This document shows, in pieces, positions 47,758 through 56,847 of a stretch of 64,000 nucleotides of DNA. Source of the stretch: Akkermansiaceae bacterium UBA2381 (GTDB lineage Bacteria > Verrucomicrobiota > Verrucomicrobiia > Verrucomicrobiales > DEV007); NCBI GenBank assembly GCA_002344215.1, contig DDSV01000036.1, positions 1 through 64,000 on the forward strand, given 5' to 3'. Under the pieces are notes generated by a model that had not been told where the DNA came from, made no database searches, and was given only the letters and a program-made list of their open reading frames with translations. The number at the start of each line of letters is the position of its first letter. Position 1 is the first letter of the stretch. Made by a program: the position numbers and the translations under genes.

Positions 47758-49155
47758 ATGAACAACAATACATTCGGCCATATTGACGCAAGTCCTACAA
47801 AGTCGTTTTTTGTGGAGATGTTAACTCGCGATATCACGCTGGAAGACGCGATACTCGATCTGCTTGATAATTGCCTTGACGGGCTATTGCGAACACTTGA
47901 CCCAATGCGATTGAAGAATAAGACGCCTTACAAAGGTTTTAGGGCGGACATTACAATAGATAAAGACACGTTCGCAATTTCCGACAACTGTGGCGGTATT
48001 CCTTGGTCATTGCATGACTACGCATTTCGAATGGGGAGGCCAAAGAAGCGCATATCCGAAGGGCTTCCGACCGTAGGAGCTTATGGAATTGGAATGAAAC
48101 GCGCAATCTTCAAGATTGGGCGCGCAAGTCTTATCCAAACAAAACACAAAGAACAAGCATACGAAATTGAAATATCGACTGAATGGATTGAACAGAGCGA
48201 AGGTTGGGATCTTGAGGCGGTCCCTGGAAATCAGAGTAGAGCGGAAGACGGTACAACTTTAATCGTAGGAACCCTACATAAGGCAGTTAGTAAAGAGTTT
48301 GAGAAAGTGGCATTTATTGAAGGTTTAAACAAAAAGATCGAGTCTCACTATGCTTTGATAATTGAAAAAGGCTTTACTGTTTTGATAAATGGAGCTGCCG
48401 TCGTCCCAAAGCCAATAAGTTTCTATTTTCAAAAAGAGGAAAAATCAAAACAGCTGATCAGACCGTATCTGTTCGAGACCGAAGTCGATGGAGTATCAGT
48501 ATTCGTATCGGTCGGGCTGCGTGAACCGGTGCCTTCCGAAGAGGAAGTTAGTGATGAGCAACAGGAGATTCATTACTCAAAGGATCTTGCGGGGTGGACG
48601 GTGATTTGTAATGACCGAGTAGTGCTTTATTGTAATAAAGATGAGGAAACCGGTTGGGGCGAAGCTGGTGTCCCAAAGTACCATAATCAGTTTATTGCTG
48701 TCTCCGGTATTGTTGAGTTTACTGCAAATGATGCGTCAAAACTTCCGACAACGACGACAAAGCGTGGAATCGAACATTCTTCATCGCTTTACGCTCAAGT
48801 TAAGAACCGAATGCGAGAGGGTTTGAAGCTTTTTACGGATTATACAAATGATTGGAAAAGCCGTGGACCGGAAGCGAAATTGCAACTAAAAGATACTCCA
48901 CGTCTTACTCTTGCTGAAATAAAAACATCGAGTGCTGATTTAAAGTTCACTCAAGTAAGAACCGGTCTAAAAGGAAAGCAGTATAAGCCGAGTCTTCCAT
49001 CACCCGCAACTGTGCGGACTGAAGTAAGAGTTTCGTTTACCGCTGAACGAAATGAGGTTGAACAGGTTTCAGAATTTTTGTTTGGGGACGAATACCGGAG
49101 CCCTTCGGAAGTCGGTTCGGCTGCGTTCTATCGAGTCTACAGCGAATCGGAATAA
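47758..49155 (+). CDS. GHKL ATPase (MORC/MutL/Hsp90-like)
   Basis: 465 residues. The Bergerat ATP-binding fold is complete: N-box EDAILDLLDNCLDG (Glu29, Asp37, Asn38), DNCGGIP (Asp76, Gly79, Gly80) and GAYGIGMKRA (about 107-116). A transducer-like part follows with DLAGWTVICNDRVVLY and GEAGVPKYHNQFIAVSGIVE. The C-terminus has no domain I know. GHKL ATPases of this type have been described in restriction-like loci and are related to eukaryotic MORC. AT-rich compared with the rest, so recently acquired. The next gene starts two bases after the stop. Confidence 0.85.
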   Translation: MNNNTFGHIDASPTKSFFVEMLTRDITLEDAILDLLDNCLDGLLRTLDPMRLKNKTPYKGFRADITIDKDTFAISDNCGGIPWSLHDYAFRMGRPKKRISEGLPTVGAYGIGMKRAIFKIGRASLIQTKHKEQAYEIEISTEWIEQSEGWDLEAVPGNQSRAEDGTTLIVGTLHKAVSKEFEKVAFIEGLNKKIESHYALIIEKGFTVLINGAAVVPKPISFYFQKEEKSKQLIRPYLFETEVDGVSVFVSVGLREPVPSEEEVSDEQQEIHYSKDLAGWTVICNDRVVLYCNKDEETGWGEAGVPKYHNQFIAVSGIVEFTANDASKLPTTTTKRGIEHSSSLYAQVKNRMREGLKLFTDYTNDWKSRGPEAKLQLKDTPRLTLAEIKTSSADLKFTQVRTGLKGKQYKPSLPSPATVRTEVRVSFTAERNEVEQVSEFLFGDEYRSPSEVGSAAFYRVYSESE

Positions 49156-49156
49156 T

Positions 49157-50131
49157 ATGAAACATCCTCCATATCATCTTCGAGTAAACAAAGCAGTAGA
49201 TCGATTTGTTTTAATTGAAACAATTAAGGATCTTATGAGTGCTGGATACGCACCCAATGCAGAGTGTACATATTATAGTTTAGGTGGTCCATTTCTGGAG
49301 GATTTTAGGTTGATTCACGAGCATTTCCCTGAAATCCGGCTTGTTTCGATTGAAAGTGACGAAGCAACGTATTCGCGCCAGAAATTTCATAGGTTTTGCA
49401 AGCGGATCCAGCTAGTTTTGAGTCGGGTCGAAAATTTCTTAGAGAAAGAATTTGTTCCCGGTGCCCGTGACATAATTTGGCTAGACTTTACAGATTTTAG
49501 AGTTTCACATTTTTCAACCCTTGAGTCATTGCTTCCCAAGCTTGGTGATGGAAGTCTTGTCCGTGTCACCCTTCCGGTTAATCCTCCGCTCGCACCGAAT
49601 TATTTTGCTTACTTGTCCAAAGTGGAAAGAGCACAAAGGCTGAATATCAAAAGGGATGAATTTGACCGAAGGTTTTCAGAATATCTAGTAAAAGGCTGGG
49701 AGGATCATCTTGAAAATGATTCATCAATGAGTGCGTTAATTGCGAGAATGTTAGAAAATGTATGCGGTAAAGTTGCTCTATCTGACAATTTGTCTGCCAG
49801 GCTCGTATCCGCACATAGATATGCTGATGGGCAGTCAATGATGACGGCATCTATAGTAATTATGCGCGATGCGGGGTTGGCAAAGCTTGTAGCATTTAAG
49901 CCTATGCAGCAGGAAAAAATTGCGGCATGTCTACTTGATATGCCCCTATTGAGTGTAAAGGAACGCTTGAAGTTGGCAGAATCTTTGCCACAATCAAAGC
50001 CGTCTGGGAAACTTCTTTCTAAAAGACTCGGGTATTTGATTGATCGTGATTCAGTTAAGAGTGAAAGAAGTATGGAGCAGTATTCTCGATATCATCGACA
50101 CTATCCTCTGTTTGGAAGAATTGATCTTTGA
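49157..50131 (+). CDS. Rossmann-like (methyltransferase-like) partner of GHKL ATPase
   Basis: 324 residues from ATG 49157. CTYYSLGGPFLEDFRLIHEH, LVSIESDEATYSRQKFHRFC and GARDIIWLDFTDFRVSHFST follow the strand order of a Rossmann methyltransferase (SAM-loop, acidic strand 2, and a LDFT strand 4), but the loop is YSLGGP and not the GxGxG form, so SAM binding is uncertain. Later VRVTLPVNPPLAPNYFAYLS. It is probably coupled with the GHKL gene. Such proteins are annotated as putative O-methyltransferases; its target is unknown. Confidence 0.65.
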   Translation: MKHPPYHLRVNKAVDRFVLIETIKDLMSAGYAPNAECTYYSLGGPFLEDFRLIHEHFPEIRLVSIESDEATYSRQKFHRFCKRIQLVLSRVENFLEKEFVPGARDIIWLDFTDFRVSHFSTLESLLPKLGDGSLVRVTLPVNPPLAPNYFAYLSKVERAQRLNIKRDEFDRRFSEYLVKGWEDHLENDSSMSALIARMLENVCGKVALSDNLSARLVSAHRYADGQSMMTASIVIMRDAGLAKLVAFKPMQQEKIAACLLDMPLLSVKERLKLAESLPQSKPSGKLLSKRLGYLIDRDSVKSERSMEQYSRYHRHYPLFGRIDL

Positions 50132-50277
50132 ATAGCTAAATTCGTTATAAATCGATTTGTCGTGGCAATGCGCATGCACAAGGAAATCAACTGGTCTTTC
50201 GTCTTTGTTGGACTCCTACCCGGTGCCGATAAGACTTTTACGGATTCCCGACTTGGGAAAGTTTATATCCGTCTGTG

Positions 50278-51960
50278 TTAATGAGTAAGAATAACAACGA
50301 GTGCGCTAACGACGTCGTCACGGATTTTCCGGACCTTTACCTCATCTATCAATCGTCCAGTTTCATGAACCGCTCCGTTGAGGTGAGGTAAGTGTCCTTT
50401 AAAGTTTTCACACCCCCTCCCGCATGTTCTTTCCTGGCCCACTGGCCAAATCTTCTGATTATTAATTACCCAAATTAAGGTTTGTTCAAGCGTTGGGTTG
50501 AGAGTCCTTTCCTGTTCCGCGGTTAGCGCCCTTTTCTTTTTGATTTCGGTGATCCAATGATCCTTGATTTCCTTTGCATGGCGATGTCGCCGTAGGTAAT
50601 CATTTAAAGCCTGTTCGAAAAGCGCACGAATCATGAATGCGGCGCGATAAGGAAAATTAAGGATAGGAGTACCGGCAGCTTCGATCACTAGTGATGAAAT
50701 TTTCACCTGGCGGGACACAACATCGCAGTCAAAGAACACATTATCGAGACTTGAACTGTGTGGCAGGCGATTCTTGGGTGGTGGAATTCTTAGCCCTGCA
50801 CCATCACGGGAGGCTACATGATGATCACCACTCACCGCTTTTCTTTCGTCTTTTCCGTCAAGAGTCTTGTCCAGCTTCTTGATCCGTTTACGGTTCGCTG
50901 TTCGGAAGTTATCGGCAACCTCTTTCAATGTCTCGGCGGTCTCAACGTGGGCAGCGCTATGGGTGTTTATTCCGGTTTTCTTGCTGTCCCAAGGAAGCTT
51001 AGAAGGGTCCTCGCTTACGTAATGCGCCCAACCCACAAAGCCGCTGTATTCATTGTGCCAAACTGTCGTCCATCCCGTCTCCGGACCTCTGTCGGCGACT
51101 CTAATGATGCGATCATTGCAAACGATGTACCATCCGTATTCCGGAGCAATTTTCCGATTTTTGGCTATCCCTCCCTCACCGAGGTGATAGCCTGAGTGCA
51201 TTCCGGCGGTGTAGAAAAACTTGACGCCTCCACTAAGTACCAAGATTGCGGACTGGATGGGAAAACTCCCGTCATTCCGGATCAGAGGCCCAAAACTTTC
51301 GACGGCGACTTCACCAATCAATATTTTAAGACCCTTACTGACAAATCGGCCGTAACGCTCTTGCGTGAGTTTTGAAACATCTGAGCGCCACTTTTCTTTG
51401 GCCAATTCGTTCGCCACTTCAGCGCGAAGTTCAGTAATTCTCAATACGTTAAATTTTTTTCCGGTTGTTGATGTTATAACTGCTTCGATGGGGACTTTCT
51501 TTAAATTGCGCACCTTTGTCTCTGTGAACTCAAGCTGGCTGAGAGTTTTTGAGTCATCTGTTCTGAGCTCTACTCTTGAACCGAGCTTGAAAACTGAGCG
51601 ATTCAGTCCAACTCCGAAGTGACCAATCCCAAAGCGGTGTTTAGACTTGGCTCCTGTGCGAAATGACCGTGTCGTTAGTTCAGTTTCACTTATACCGCCG
51701 CAGTTGTCTGAAATTTCAAAATTCGATTCGCTGAAAGAAATTCTTATCTCAAATCCACTGTATGAAGCAGGGAGCCCGAAGTCGTCTTTCTTGCACTTCG
51801 ATGAACCTAGAATCTCATTGCGAGCCGCATCAATCGAGTTGTCGATAAGGTCGTAGACGCACTCAATAGTACTAACGTCTGATGTAAGACCTTTGATGAG
51901 ATAATCAGCATCGACGTCAAAATCCACTTCAACTTTTCGGGGCAACGGCTTGTTTGGCAT
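50278..51960 (-). CDS. Second GHKL ATPase (MORC/MutL-like), paired with DNA methyltransferase
   Basis: 560 residues from ATG 51960. N-box STIECVYDLIDNSIDAA (Asp40, Asn41), FEISDNCGGIS (Asp85, Gly88, Gly89), HRFGIGHFGVGLNRSVFKLG (about 108-127). Then a transducer with YGWYIVCNDRIIRVADRGPE and NEYSGFVGWAHYVSEDPSKL. The C-terminal 170 residues are helical (AAFMIRALFEQALNDYLRRH; EQTLIWVINNQKIWP) and not in the first GHKL protein. It is 33 bases downstream of the cytosine methyltransferase on the same strand, the classic pairing of MutL/MORC-like ATPases with restriction-modification. Confidence 0.85.
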   Translation of the reverse strand: MPNKPLPRKVEVDFDVDADYLIKGLTSDVSTIECVYDLIDNSIDAARNEILGSSKCKKDDFGLPASYSGFEIRISFSESNFEISDNCGGISETELTTRSFRTGAKSKHRFGIGHFGVGLNRSVFKLGSRVELRTDDSKTLSQLEFTETKVRNLKKVPIEAVITSTTGKKFNVLRITELRAEVANELAKEKWRSDVSKLTQERYGRFVSKGLKILIGEVAVESFGPLIRNDGSFPIQSAILVLSGGVKFFYTAGMHSGYHLGEGGIAKNRKIAPEYGWYIVCNDRIIRVADRGPETGWTTVWHNEYSGFVGWAHYVSEDPSKLPWDSKKTGINTHSAAHVETAETLKEVADNFRTANRKRIKKLDKTLDGKDERKAVSGDHHVASRDGAGLRIPPPKNRLPHSSSLDNVFFDCDVVSRQVKISSLVIEAAGTPILNFPYRAAFMIRALFEQALNDYLRRHRHAKEIKDHWITEIKKKRALTAEQERTLNPTLEQTLIWVINNQKIWPVGQERTCGRGCENFKGHLPHLNGAVHETGRLIDEVKVRKIRDDVVSALVVILTH

Positions 51961-51993
51961 AGACGAGATACTCGGTTATGACAGCAAATTAAG

Positions 51994-53124
51994 TCAAGCT
52001 TTCACTCCAGTTCCCATTTTGGAAATTAGAACCGAAAGAATATGGCGTGAGAGGGGGGGGGAGACACTATTTCCAATCATTCGAAAACTGTGCCATTTGG
52101 AAGGATGAAACATGAACCAGTCCGGGAAACCTTGCAAACGCGCAGCTTCTCTCACAGTGATTACTCTTGGCTCGGACGGGTGTATCGGCCTCATCGCTTG
52201 ATAGGATCCTCGTTCGTTTCCCGTTCCTGCCCTTAGCGTTGGACAATATCCAGACCAGCTTAGCCTCGGATATCTGCTCACTTCTTCTACCCGTCCGGGA
52301 GCAGTTGCTTGAAACCGTTTAACCACTTCGCTGCTGTGTTTGGTCTCAAGGACTCCCGAGACTTCGCCTAATTTCAACCTGTGTTTTGATATGTCCCAAC
52401 CGAGTAGATTATGGCGCGCTCGCATCCTGCGCGCGTATGCACCAACCTCGCTCACTTCATTAGGATACTGAGCCCAACCATAATCCGCGCTGTCTCTAGA
52501 ATCGAAGATTGGTGTGGGGAGATCAGAAATCGCATCTTGAACCGTGATAGGGCGTCGTCTCGATATTCCCGAAATCTCCTCTGCTTTTACGGCGGATACA
52601 TCGGTCGGATCGTATCCAATCACAACCACCCTTTTTCGCTTAGTAGGCGCTCCATGGTCGATAGCGTTTACTAGAATCGGGTCCATCAAGACGTAGTGTC
52701 CGGGGACCTGATCAAGCGCTGCGAAAAGATGATCCCTTGAGTTTTCATCAAGAAGTCCTACAACGTTCTCCATTACAAAAACTCGTGGGTTTAGCATCTT
52801 GACGTGACGGTAAAATTCTCCAATCAAACTATTCCTCGGATCGTCTTCTGCCTTTTTCCCGATTCGACTAAATCCCTGACACGGAGGTCCGCCAATCAAT
52901 GCATCCAGCCTGTTTCGTCCCATGGCATCTTTCCAGAACGAGGCATCTAAGCTCTTGACGTCGGCATTTACTACCCGAGCCTTCGGAAAATTCAATGAAT
53001 AAGAGGACTGTAAATCAGAATCCAGATCGACGCTGACAACGCTCTGGAAACCAGCAAGTTCTGCTCCGAGGCCGAATCCACCGCATCCACTGAAGAGATC
53101 GACTATACGAGGTTTGGTTTCCAT
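51994..53124 (-). CDS. DNA (cytosine-5)-methyltransferase
   Basis: 376 residues from ATG 53124. Motif I RIVDLFSGCGGFGLGAELAG, motif IV IGGPPCQGFSRIG with catalytic Cys82, motif VI VFVMENVVGLL (Glu119-Asn120), motif VIII KRKRVVVIGY, then VREAARLQGFPDWFMFH and motif X MIGNSVSPPLSRHILS. It methylates cytosine C5 in a short target that cannot be read from sequence. No separate restriction endonuclease is seen; the adjacent GHKL ATPase may supply the interference function. Confidence 0.94.
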   Translation of the reverse strand: METKPRIVDLFSGCGGFGLGAELAGFQSVVSVDLDSDLQSSYSLNFPKARVVNADVKSLDASFWKDAMGRNRLDALIGGPPCQGFSRIGKKAEDDPRNSLIGEFYRHVKMLNPRVFVMENVVGLLDENSRDHLFAALDQVPGHYVLMDPILVNAIDHGAPTKRKRVVVIGYDPTDVSAVKAEEISGISRRRPITVQDAISDLPTPIFDSRDSADYGWAQYPNEVSEVGAYARRMRARHNLLGWDISKHRLKLGEVSGVLETKHSSEVVKRFQATAPGRVEEVSRYPRLSWSGYCPTLRAGTGNERGSYQAMRPIHPSEPRVITVREAARLQGFPDWFMFHPSKWHSFRMIGNSVSPPLSRHILSVLISKMGTGVKA

Positions 53125-53824
53125 GGACTGATCTGAGTTTTAGCAAGTGTTCCAGCAAATTTTAAATTGTCGATCGTAAAATTAGCCTGTGGCGAAAACG
53201 AGGTAAATGTCGTTGCCTCGCAAAAATAATCGCGCGTTCATTCAACGCGAGGCCTCACGCTGATACGTTACTACCCGCCGCAGATTCCACGTGTGTTTCA
53301 CACCTTTGGTCCACACGCCCGTCCTTGACTTGTGTTTCCGAACATTTTGCATGACGAGTTGTAACGGACTCTCGAGCCTGAATTGAGACAGTGAACTCTG
53401 CTTACGTCCTTGGGCTGTTTCTTCCGAGACCACGACCACGACCTTCACCATGATGAGGCCAGGGCAGGAAGCGGAACTGGCTCCGGATCCGTGCCTCCAG
53501 ATCGGTCGTGTCGTCAAGACCGCCCGCAAGACCCTCCACGGATGTCGCGGAGAAGGTTTGCACGATGGAGAGCTTGAGGGAAGGACGGGCATGGGGGGAT
53601 CGGTGAACTTAGGTTGGTGGGGCGAGGGTGCAACCCCGGGGAGATTCAATGAATTCATCGCTCGGCAACTGGCTCGCAATCCACCCGATCTACGCGGCAT
53701 ATAGGAATGAAGGCCGAGTGGCTATCACATCGGTATCTCGGTGGTGCCGCCAAATGGCGCTGGAACCGAGGCAACCAAACCGCTTGCAACCGTCTCCGGA
53801 TTCAAGCAATAACCCAATCATATC
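53125..53824. other. Intergenic, probable degraded DNA
   Basis: About 700 bases at the right edge of the AT-rich island. Overlapping frames on both strands (53242-53700 minus, 53450-53704 plus) have biased, arginine- or serine-rich compositions and no motifs. I see nothing supported here. Confidence 0.45.
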
Positions 53825-54358
53825 ATGTCTCTTGATTACTATTACGAATTCAACGCAGCTCCCTCAAAACCGATCGAAGAGCTGAGATCCTTCCTGACGG
53901 ATGTCGGAAAGGAGGCTCTGCAACTTGGTTTCGCCTCTGCTGTTACCGTTAACTCCGTGTTTAGATCTGTTGATCAGCTGCAATTCGCCCGGCGGATCTG
54001 TCTTCTGCCGGTCTTGACCGATGCAAGGCTAAAGACGGCCGATTTCTCGGCGGACCCTTCCGTCGACCGTCAGGAAAGGAGGGAGGGAGAGTGCGGGATC
54101 TTTCCCGTCGATGGCGTTCTCCTTGTTGTGGTCAATCAGTCCGGACTGGAAACCACGTTTGGATTTCTTCGATTTCCAAAATTGATCATCGGCATGGACG
54201 ACAACGGAACCGAGGTAAAGATCGAATATCCGGTTGGTCCCGAATGGCAATTTCGGCAGTGGGTCCAGTCACCGGATCCCAGATACCGTATTCTGGTCTC
54301 CCTCTTCGCTGCCGGCGGCTATCTTGCCCATGAACGCGATGATTATCGACCGAAGTAA
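53825..54358 (+). CDS. Uncharacterised protein
   Basis: 177 residues: SLDYYYEFNAAPSKPIEELR, ASAVTVNSVFRSVDQLQFAR, RRICLLPVLTDARLKTADFS and EYPVGPEWQFRQWVQSPDPR. Mixed alpha/beta, no signal peptide, no family recognised. It ends 40 bases before dispersed terminator copy C. Confidence 0.65.
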   Translation: MSLDYYYEFNAAPSKPIEELRSFLTDVGKEALQLGFASAVTVNSVFRSVDQLQFARRICLLPVLTDARLKTADFSADPSVDRQERREGECGIFPVDGVLLVVVNQSGLETTFGFLRFPKLIIGMDDNGTEVKIEYPVGPEWQFRQWVQSPDPRYRILVSLFAAGGYLAHERDDYRPK

Positions 54359-54398
54359 ACGCCCCGACTTTCGCGAATGAGTGAGTGGCCGGTCCGGG

Positions 54399-54434
54399 AA
54401 AACTCGCCTCCACTTTACGGGGCGGGTTTTTTTT
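54399..54434 (+). terminator. Dispersed terminator, copy C
   Basis: AAAACTCGCC (54399-54408) pairs with GGCGGGTTTT (54421-54430), then TTTT. The preceding CCGGTCCGGGAA is identical to the other copies. It truncates the BatA-like sequence that follows. Confidence 0.8.
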
Positions 54435-54439
54435 AGTTG

Positions 54440-55235
54440 GGAGGTGTCTTCTGGGACATCGCCTGCGATCTATGCTGACTACGTGAAGAATGGAGGAGGA
54501 CTTGCCTTCTTCCTTGGGGATCGCTGGGACCGCGCCGCCTACCTCCGACTGTCCGGGGCCGGTATTTTCCCTGCGAATATTTCTCGCGTTGGTGGAAAAG
54601 ACTCACAGCCCCTCGGTGAGTGGGACTCTCGACATCCGGTATTTTCTCCGTTTGATGAAGATGCACTTCTCGGCACCGAGTGGGCCGAGCGTATCGAAAT
54701 TCAACCTTCAGAAGGGTGGAATCCCATCGCAAGTATCGAGACCGGGACGACAATAATTGCGGCGAAAGAAAAGATCATCGTTTGTGCTCATTCGATGAAC
54801 AGGAACTGGAGCGACTTTCCAACGCATCCCGTTTTTGTTCCCTTTGTTAAAGGTTTCTTCGGTTTTCTTGGGGATGTGAATGAACCACTGCAGTCTGTCC
54901 ACAACGTCTATCCGGGGGTGGATGAGAAGCGTGAACCGGGGTGGTATTCTACTGGAGAGGAGAATATGGATATTGTCGTTCCCGCACCGGAAGAGTCGTT
55001 TCTTGAATCGGAACTGTTGGAGAGAGTTAGAGTAACCTTTGGCCTCACTGAGCTCTCGGTGAAAGCGAAAACGCGGCCATCGTTTGTAGACACGGCCAAG
55101 GGCCTTTCGGGGAACGTCGAACTCTGGCCATGGATTGCAATGTCGCTCGTCATCTGGCTCATGATCGAAGGTCTCATTGCCACCGACCGGACCATCCCAA
55201 CGCGAGTGGGGAAAACGTCAAACGTGCCGAGCTAG
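54440..55235 (+). pseudogene. Truncated C-terminus of a BatA-like membrane protein
   Basis: From about 54445 the frame reads like the C-terminal third of a large BatA/vWA-type membrane protein: YADYVKNGGGLAFFLGDRWD, LSGAGIFPANI, a beta-rich middle and a membrane helix LWPWIAMSLVIWLMIEGLIA just before the end. The frame is open back into the terminator repeat at 54399, which encodes meaningless residues, so the 5' part has been lost. Such proteins lie in aerotolerance-type operons. The truncation fits an insertion or deletion at the element boundary. Confidence 0.65.
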
Positions 55236-55276
55236 ATATTGCGTTACGGTTTGCGGTAGGAGCAATGAACTGATTC

Positions 55277-56614
55277 TCATCCATTGACCTGGTGGCCCGG
55301 GGCTCTCTTACTCTTATCCCTCGCGATCTCCCCCGCATTCTCCGGCGTGATCGCCCAGAAACCTGCCGCCACTTCCTTCGTCACTGGAAGCCGGTAGTGC
55401 GCAAAGATCAGGGCGGTATTCGTGTGGCCGAGGTGCAGGGCGAGTGCAGCGGCGTTTTCGTGATGGGCAAGGTGGTAGGTGGCGTACGAATGGCGGAGGG
55501 CATTGTCGGGCCACTCCCGGAGAAGCGGCACCTTGTCCGCAGCCATCGCGTCGCCACTCTCTCGCAGCTTTTTTGCCTTGGCCTTGTTTTTTAGAATCTC
55601 GCCGGCTGTCCCATACCCCGCCGCTCGATGGGCGGCCTCCATGAGCTTGCGGCCCCGCTGATGGCTGGGCGGCCAGACACTACCAGTTTGTCGCGGACTC
55701 TTTCTCAGCCACGCCGCAAGGTTTTCGGAAATGGGCACAAGACGGCTCCTGGCACTCTTGGCCTTGGTTGCCTTCACCTGGATGTTGCCGAACTTGAGAT
55801 GGATCTCCGACCAATCAAGCCGCTCAATCTCGGATCTCCGCAGCCCTGCAAATAGACCCAAGGCGATTGCCGAACGAATCTCGGGGTCGGCACCTACGAG
55901 CAGTGCCGCCGCCTCGACCGGTGTGAGGATTCCGACCTCAGTCTCGACGACCTTGGACTGGCGAATCTTTTCAGCTGGATTATCGACAAGGTGCCCGTCC
56001 CGTTTGGCGTCATTGAACGTGAGGACAAGAATGCGTCGGAAGGAGTTGAACGAGGCGGCCGAAAGTTTGAGATCATGCAGCCATTTATCGATTTCCTGCC
56101 TTGTCACGGTGGCGACCGAGCGATCTCCAAAGGTTCCGCAAAAGCGCTTGAGCTTGCTCCTCAGATCCTGGGTGTGTCGTTCCGACAGTCCGGCGCGAAT
56201 CCTTGAGGCGACCACCAAGTCAGCCAGTTGCCGAACGGTGCACGAGCTTTTGGCTTGCTGGTAATAATCGATCGCCAAGCTCACCGCGTCTCGCAAGTTC
56301 ACCCCGAGATCAAGGAGAGCGGCACGGGTTTCGACAACAACTGAGCGTTCAAAGGCGGTGATTCCCGAATCCGTGCCATGAGCGAGGGCTTCATTCTCCC
56401 TCGTTTCGGCCCACTCCTCGGCGCTGGTCCGGGTCTTGAAGTATTTCGAAACTCGTTTGCCATTCTCCACGAATGAGCAACGCCAGTTGTAGCGCGGGTG
56501 CGTCCTGACCTTTTTGCCCTGGGCGTCGGTCGTTTCCAGTTTGTGAAGAGAGACCTTGTTGCCCAGACGTGCCCCGACATGCTGCGGCGGAACCGATGAT
56601 TCGTCCAAATCCAT
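55277..56614 (-). CDS. Tyrosine recombinase / integrase
   Basis: About 445 residues; a TTG two codons upstream is an alternative start. An N-terminal DNA-binding region (HPRYNWRCSFVENGKRVSKY), a core-binding domain (about 125-215) with TVRQLADLVVASRIRAG, and a catalytic domain with GLFAGLRRSEIERLDWSEIH (first Arg, about 263), DNALRHSYATYHLAHHENA (HxxR-type region with Arg-His, about 373), LHLGHTNTALIFAHYRLP (His and the Tyr nucleophile, about 409). It catalyses site-specific recombination. It is encoded next to the 3' end of tRNA-Arg(TCT), a typical attachment site, and marks the right end of the element. Confidence 0.93.
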   Translation of the reverse strand: MDLDESSVPPQHVGARLGNKVSLHKLETTDAQGKKVRTHPRYNWRCSFVENGKRVSKYFKTRTSAEEWAETRENEALAHGTDSGITAFERSVVVETRAALLDLGVNLRDAVSLAIDYYQQAKSSCTVRQLADLVVASRIRAGLSERHTQDLRSKLKRFCGTFGDRSVATVTRQEIDKWLHDLKLSAASFNSFRRILVLTFNDAKRDGHLVDNPAEKIRQSKVVETEVGILTPVEAAALLVGADPEIRSAIALGLFAGLRRSEIERLDWSEIHLKFGNIQVKATKAKSARSRLVPISENLAAWLRKSPRQTGSVWPPSHQRGRKLMEAAHRAAGYGTAGEILKNKAKAKKLRESGDAMAADKVPLLREWPDNALRHSYATYHLAHHENAAALALHLGHTNTALIFAHYRLPVTKEVAAGFWAITPENAGEIARDKSKRAPGHQVNG

Positions 56615-56723
56615 TCCCAAACGAACCTAGAATCCGCGAGGTTTCAAGTTGGAATCGTTACATAGTTTGTACACCACCCCGACCCAATCCTCCTGAATCT
56701 ACGTAACTGATTGAAAATCAACG

Positions 56724-56797
56724 CACGCCCTACTGGACTCGAACCAGTGACCTACGGATTAGAAATCCGTTGCTCTATCCAGCTGAGCTAAGGGCGC
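56724..56797 (-). tRNA. tRNA-Arg(TCT), probable integration target
   Basis: Fully canonical: acceptor GCGCCCT / AGGGCGT, D arm GCTC/GAGC, anticodon stem ACGGA/TCCGT with loop TTTCTAA giving TCT, T stem ACTGG/CCAGT with loop TTCGAGT. Discriminator G, CCA not encoded. The integrase gene is on the 3' side of this tRNA, as expected for integration into the tRNA 3' end. Confidence 0.96.
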
Positions 56798-56847
56798 GTA
56801 TAAACCGGAGGAAGAGTATCGCTGATTTGGCCGATTCCGCAACTCTC

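Noticed and set aside
53242..53704. Overlapping frames on both strands right of the methyltransferase
   Set aside because: Biased composition, mutually overlapping, no motifs.
55277..56614. Integron integrase
   Set aside because: The recombinase is next to a tRNA and I see no integron-specific insert between the conserved catalytic motifs; it reads as a phage/island-type integrase.
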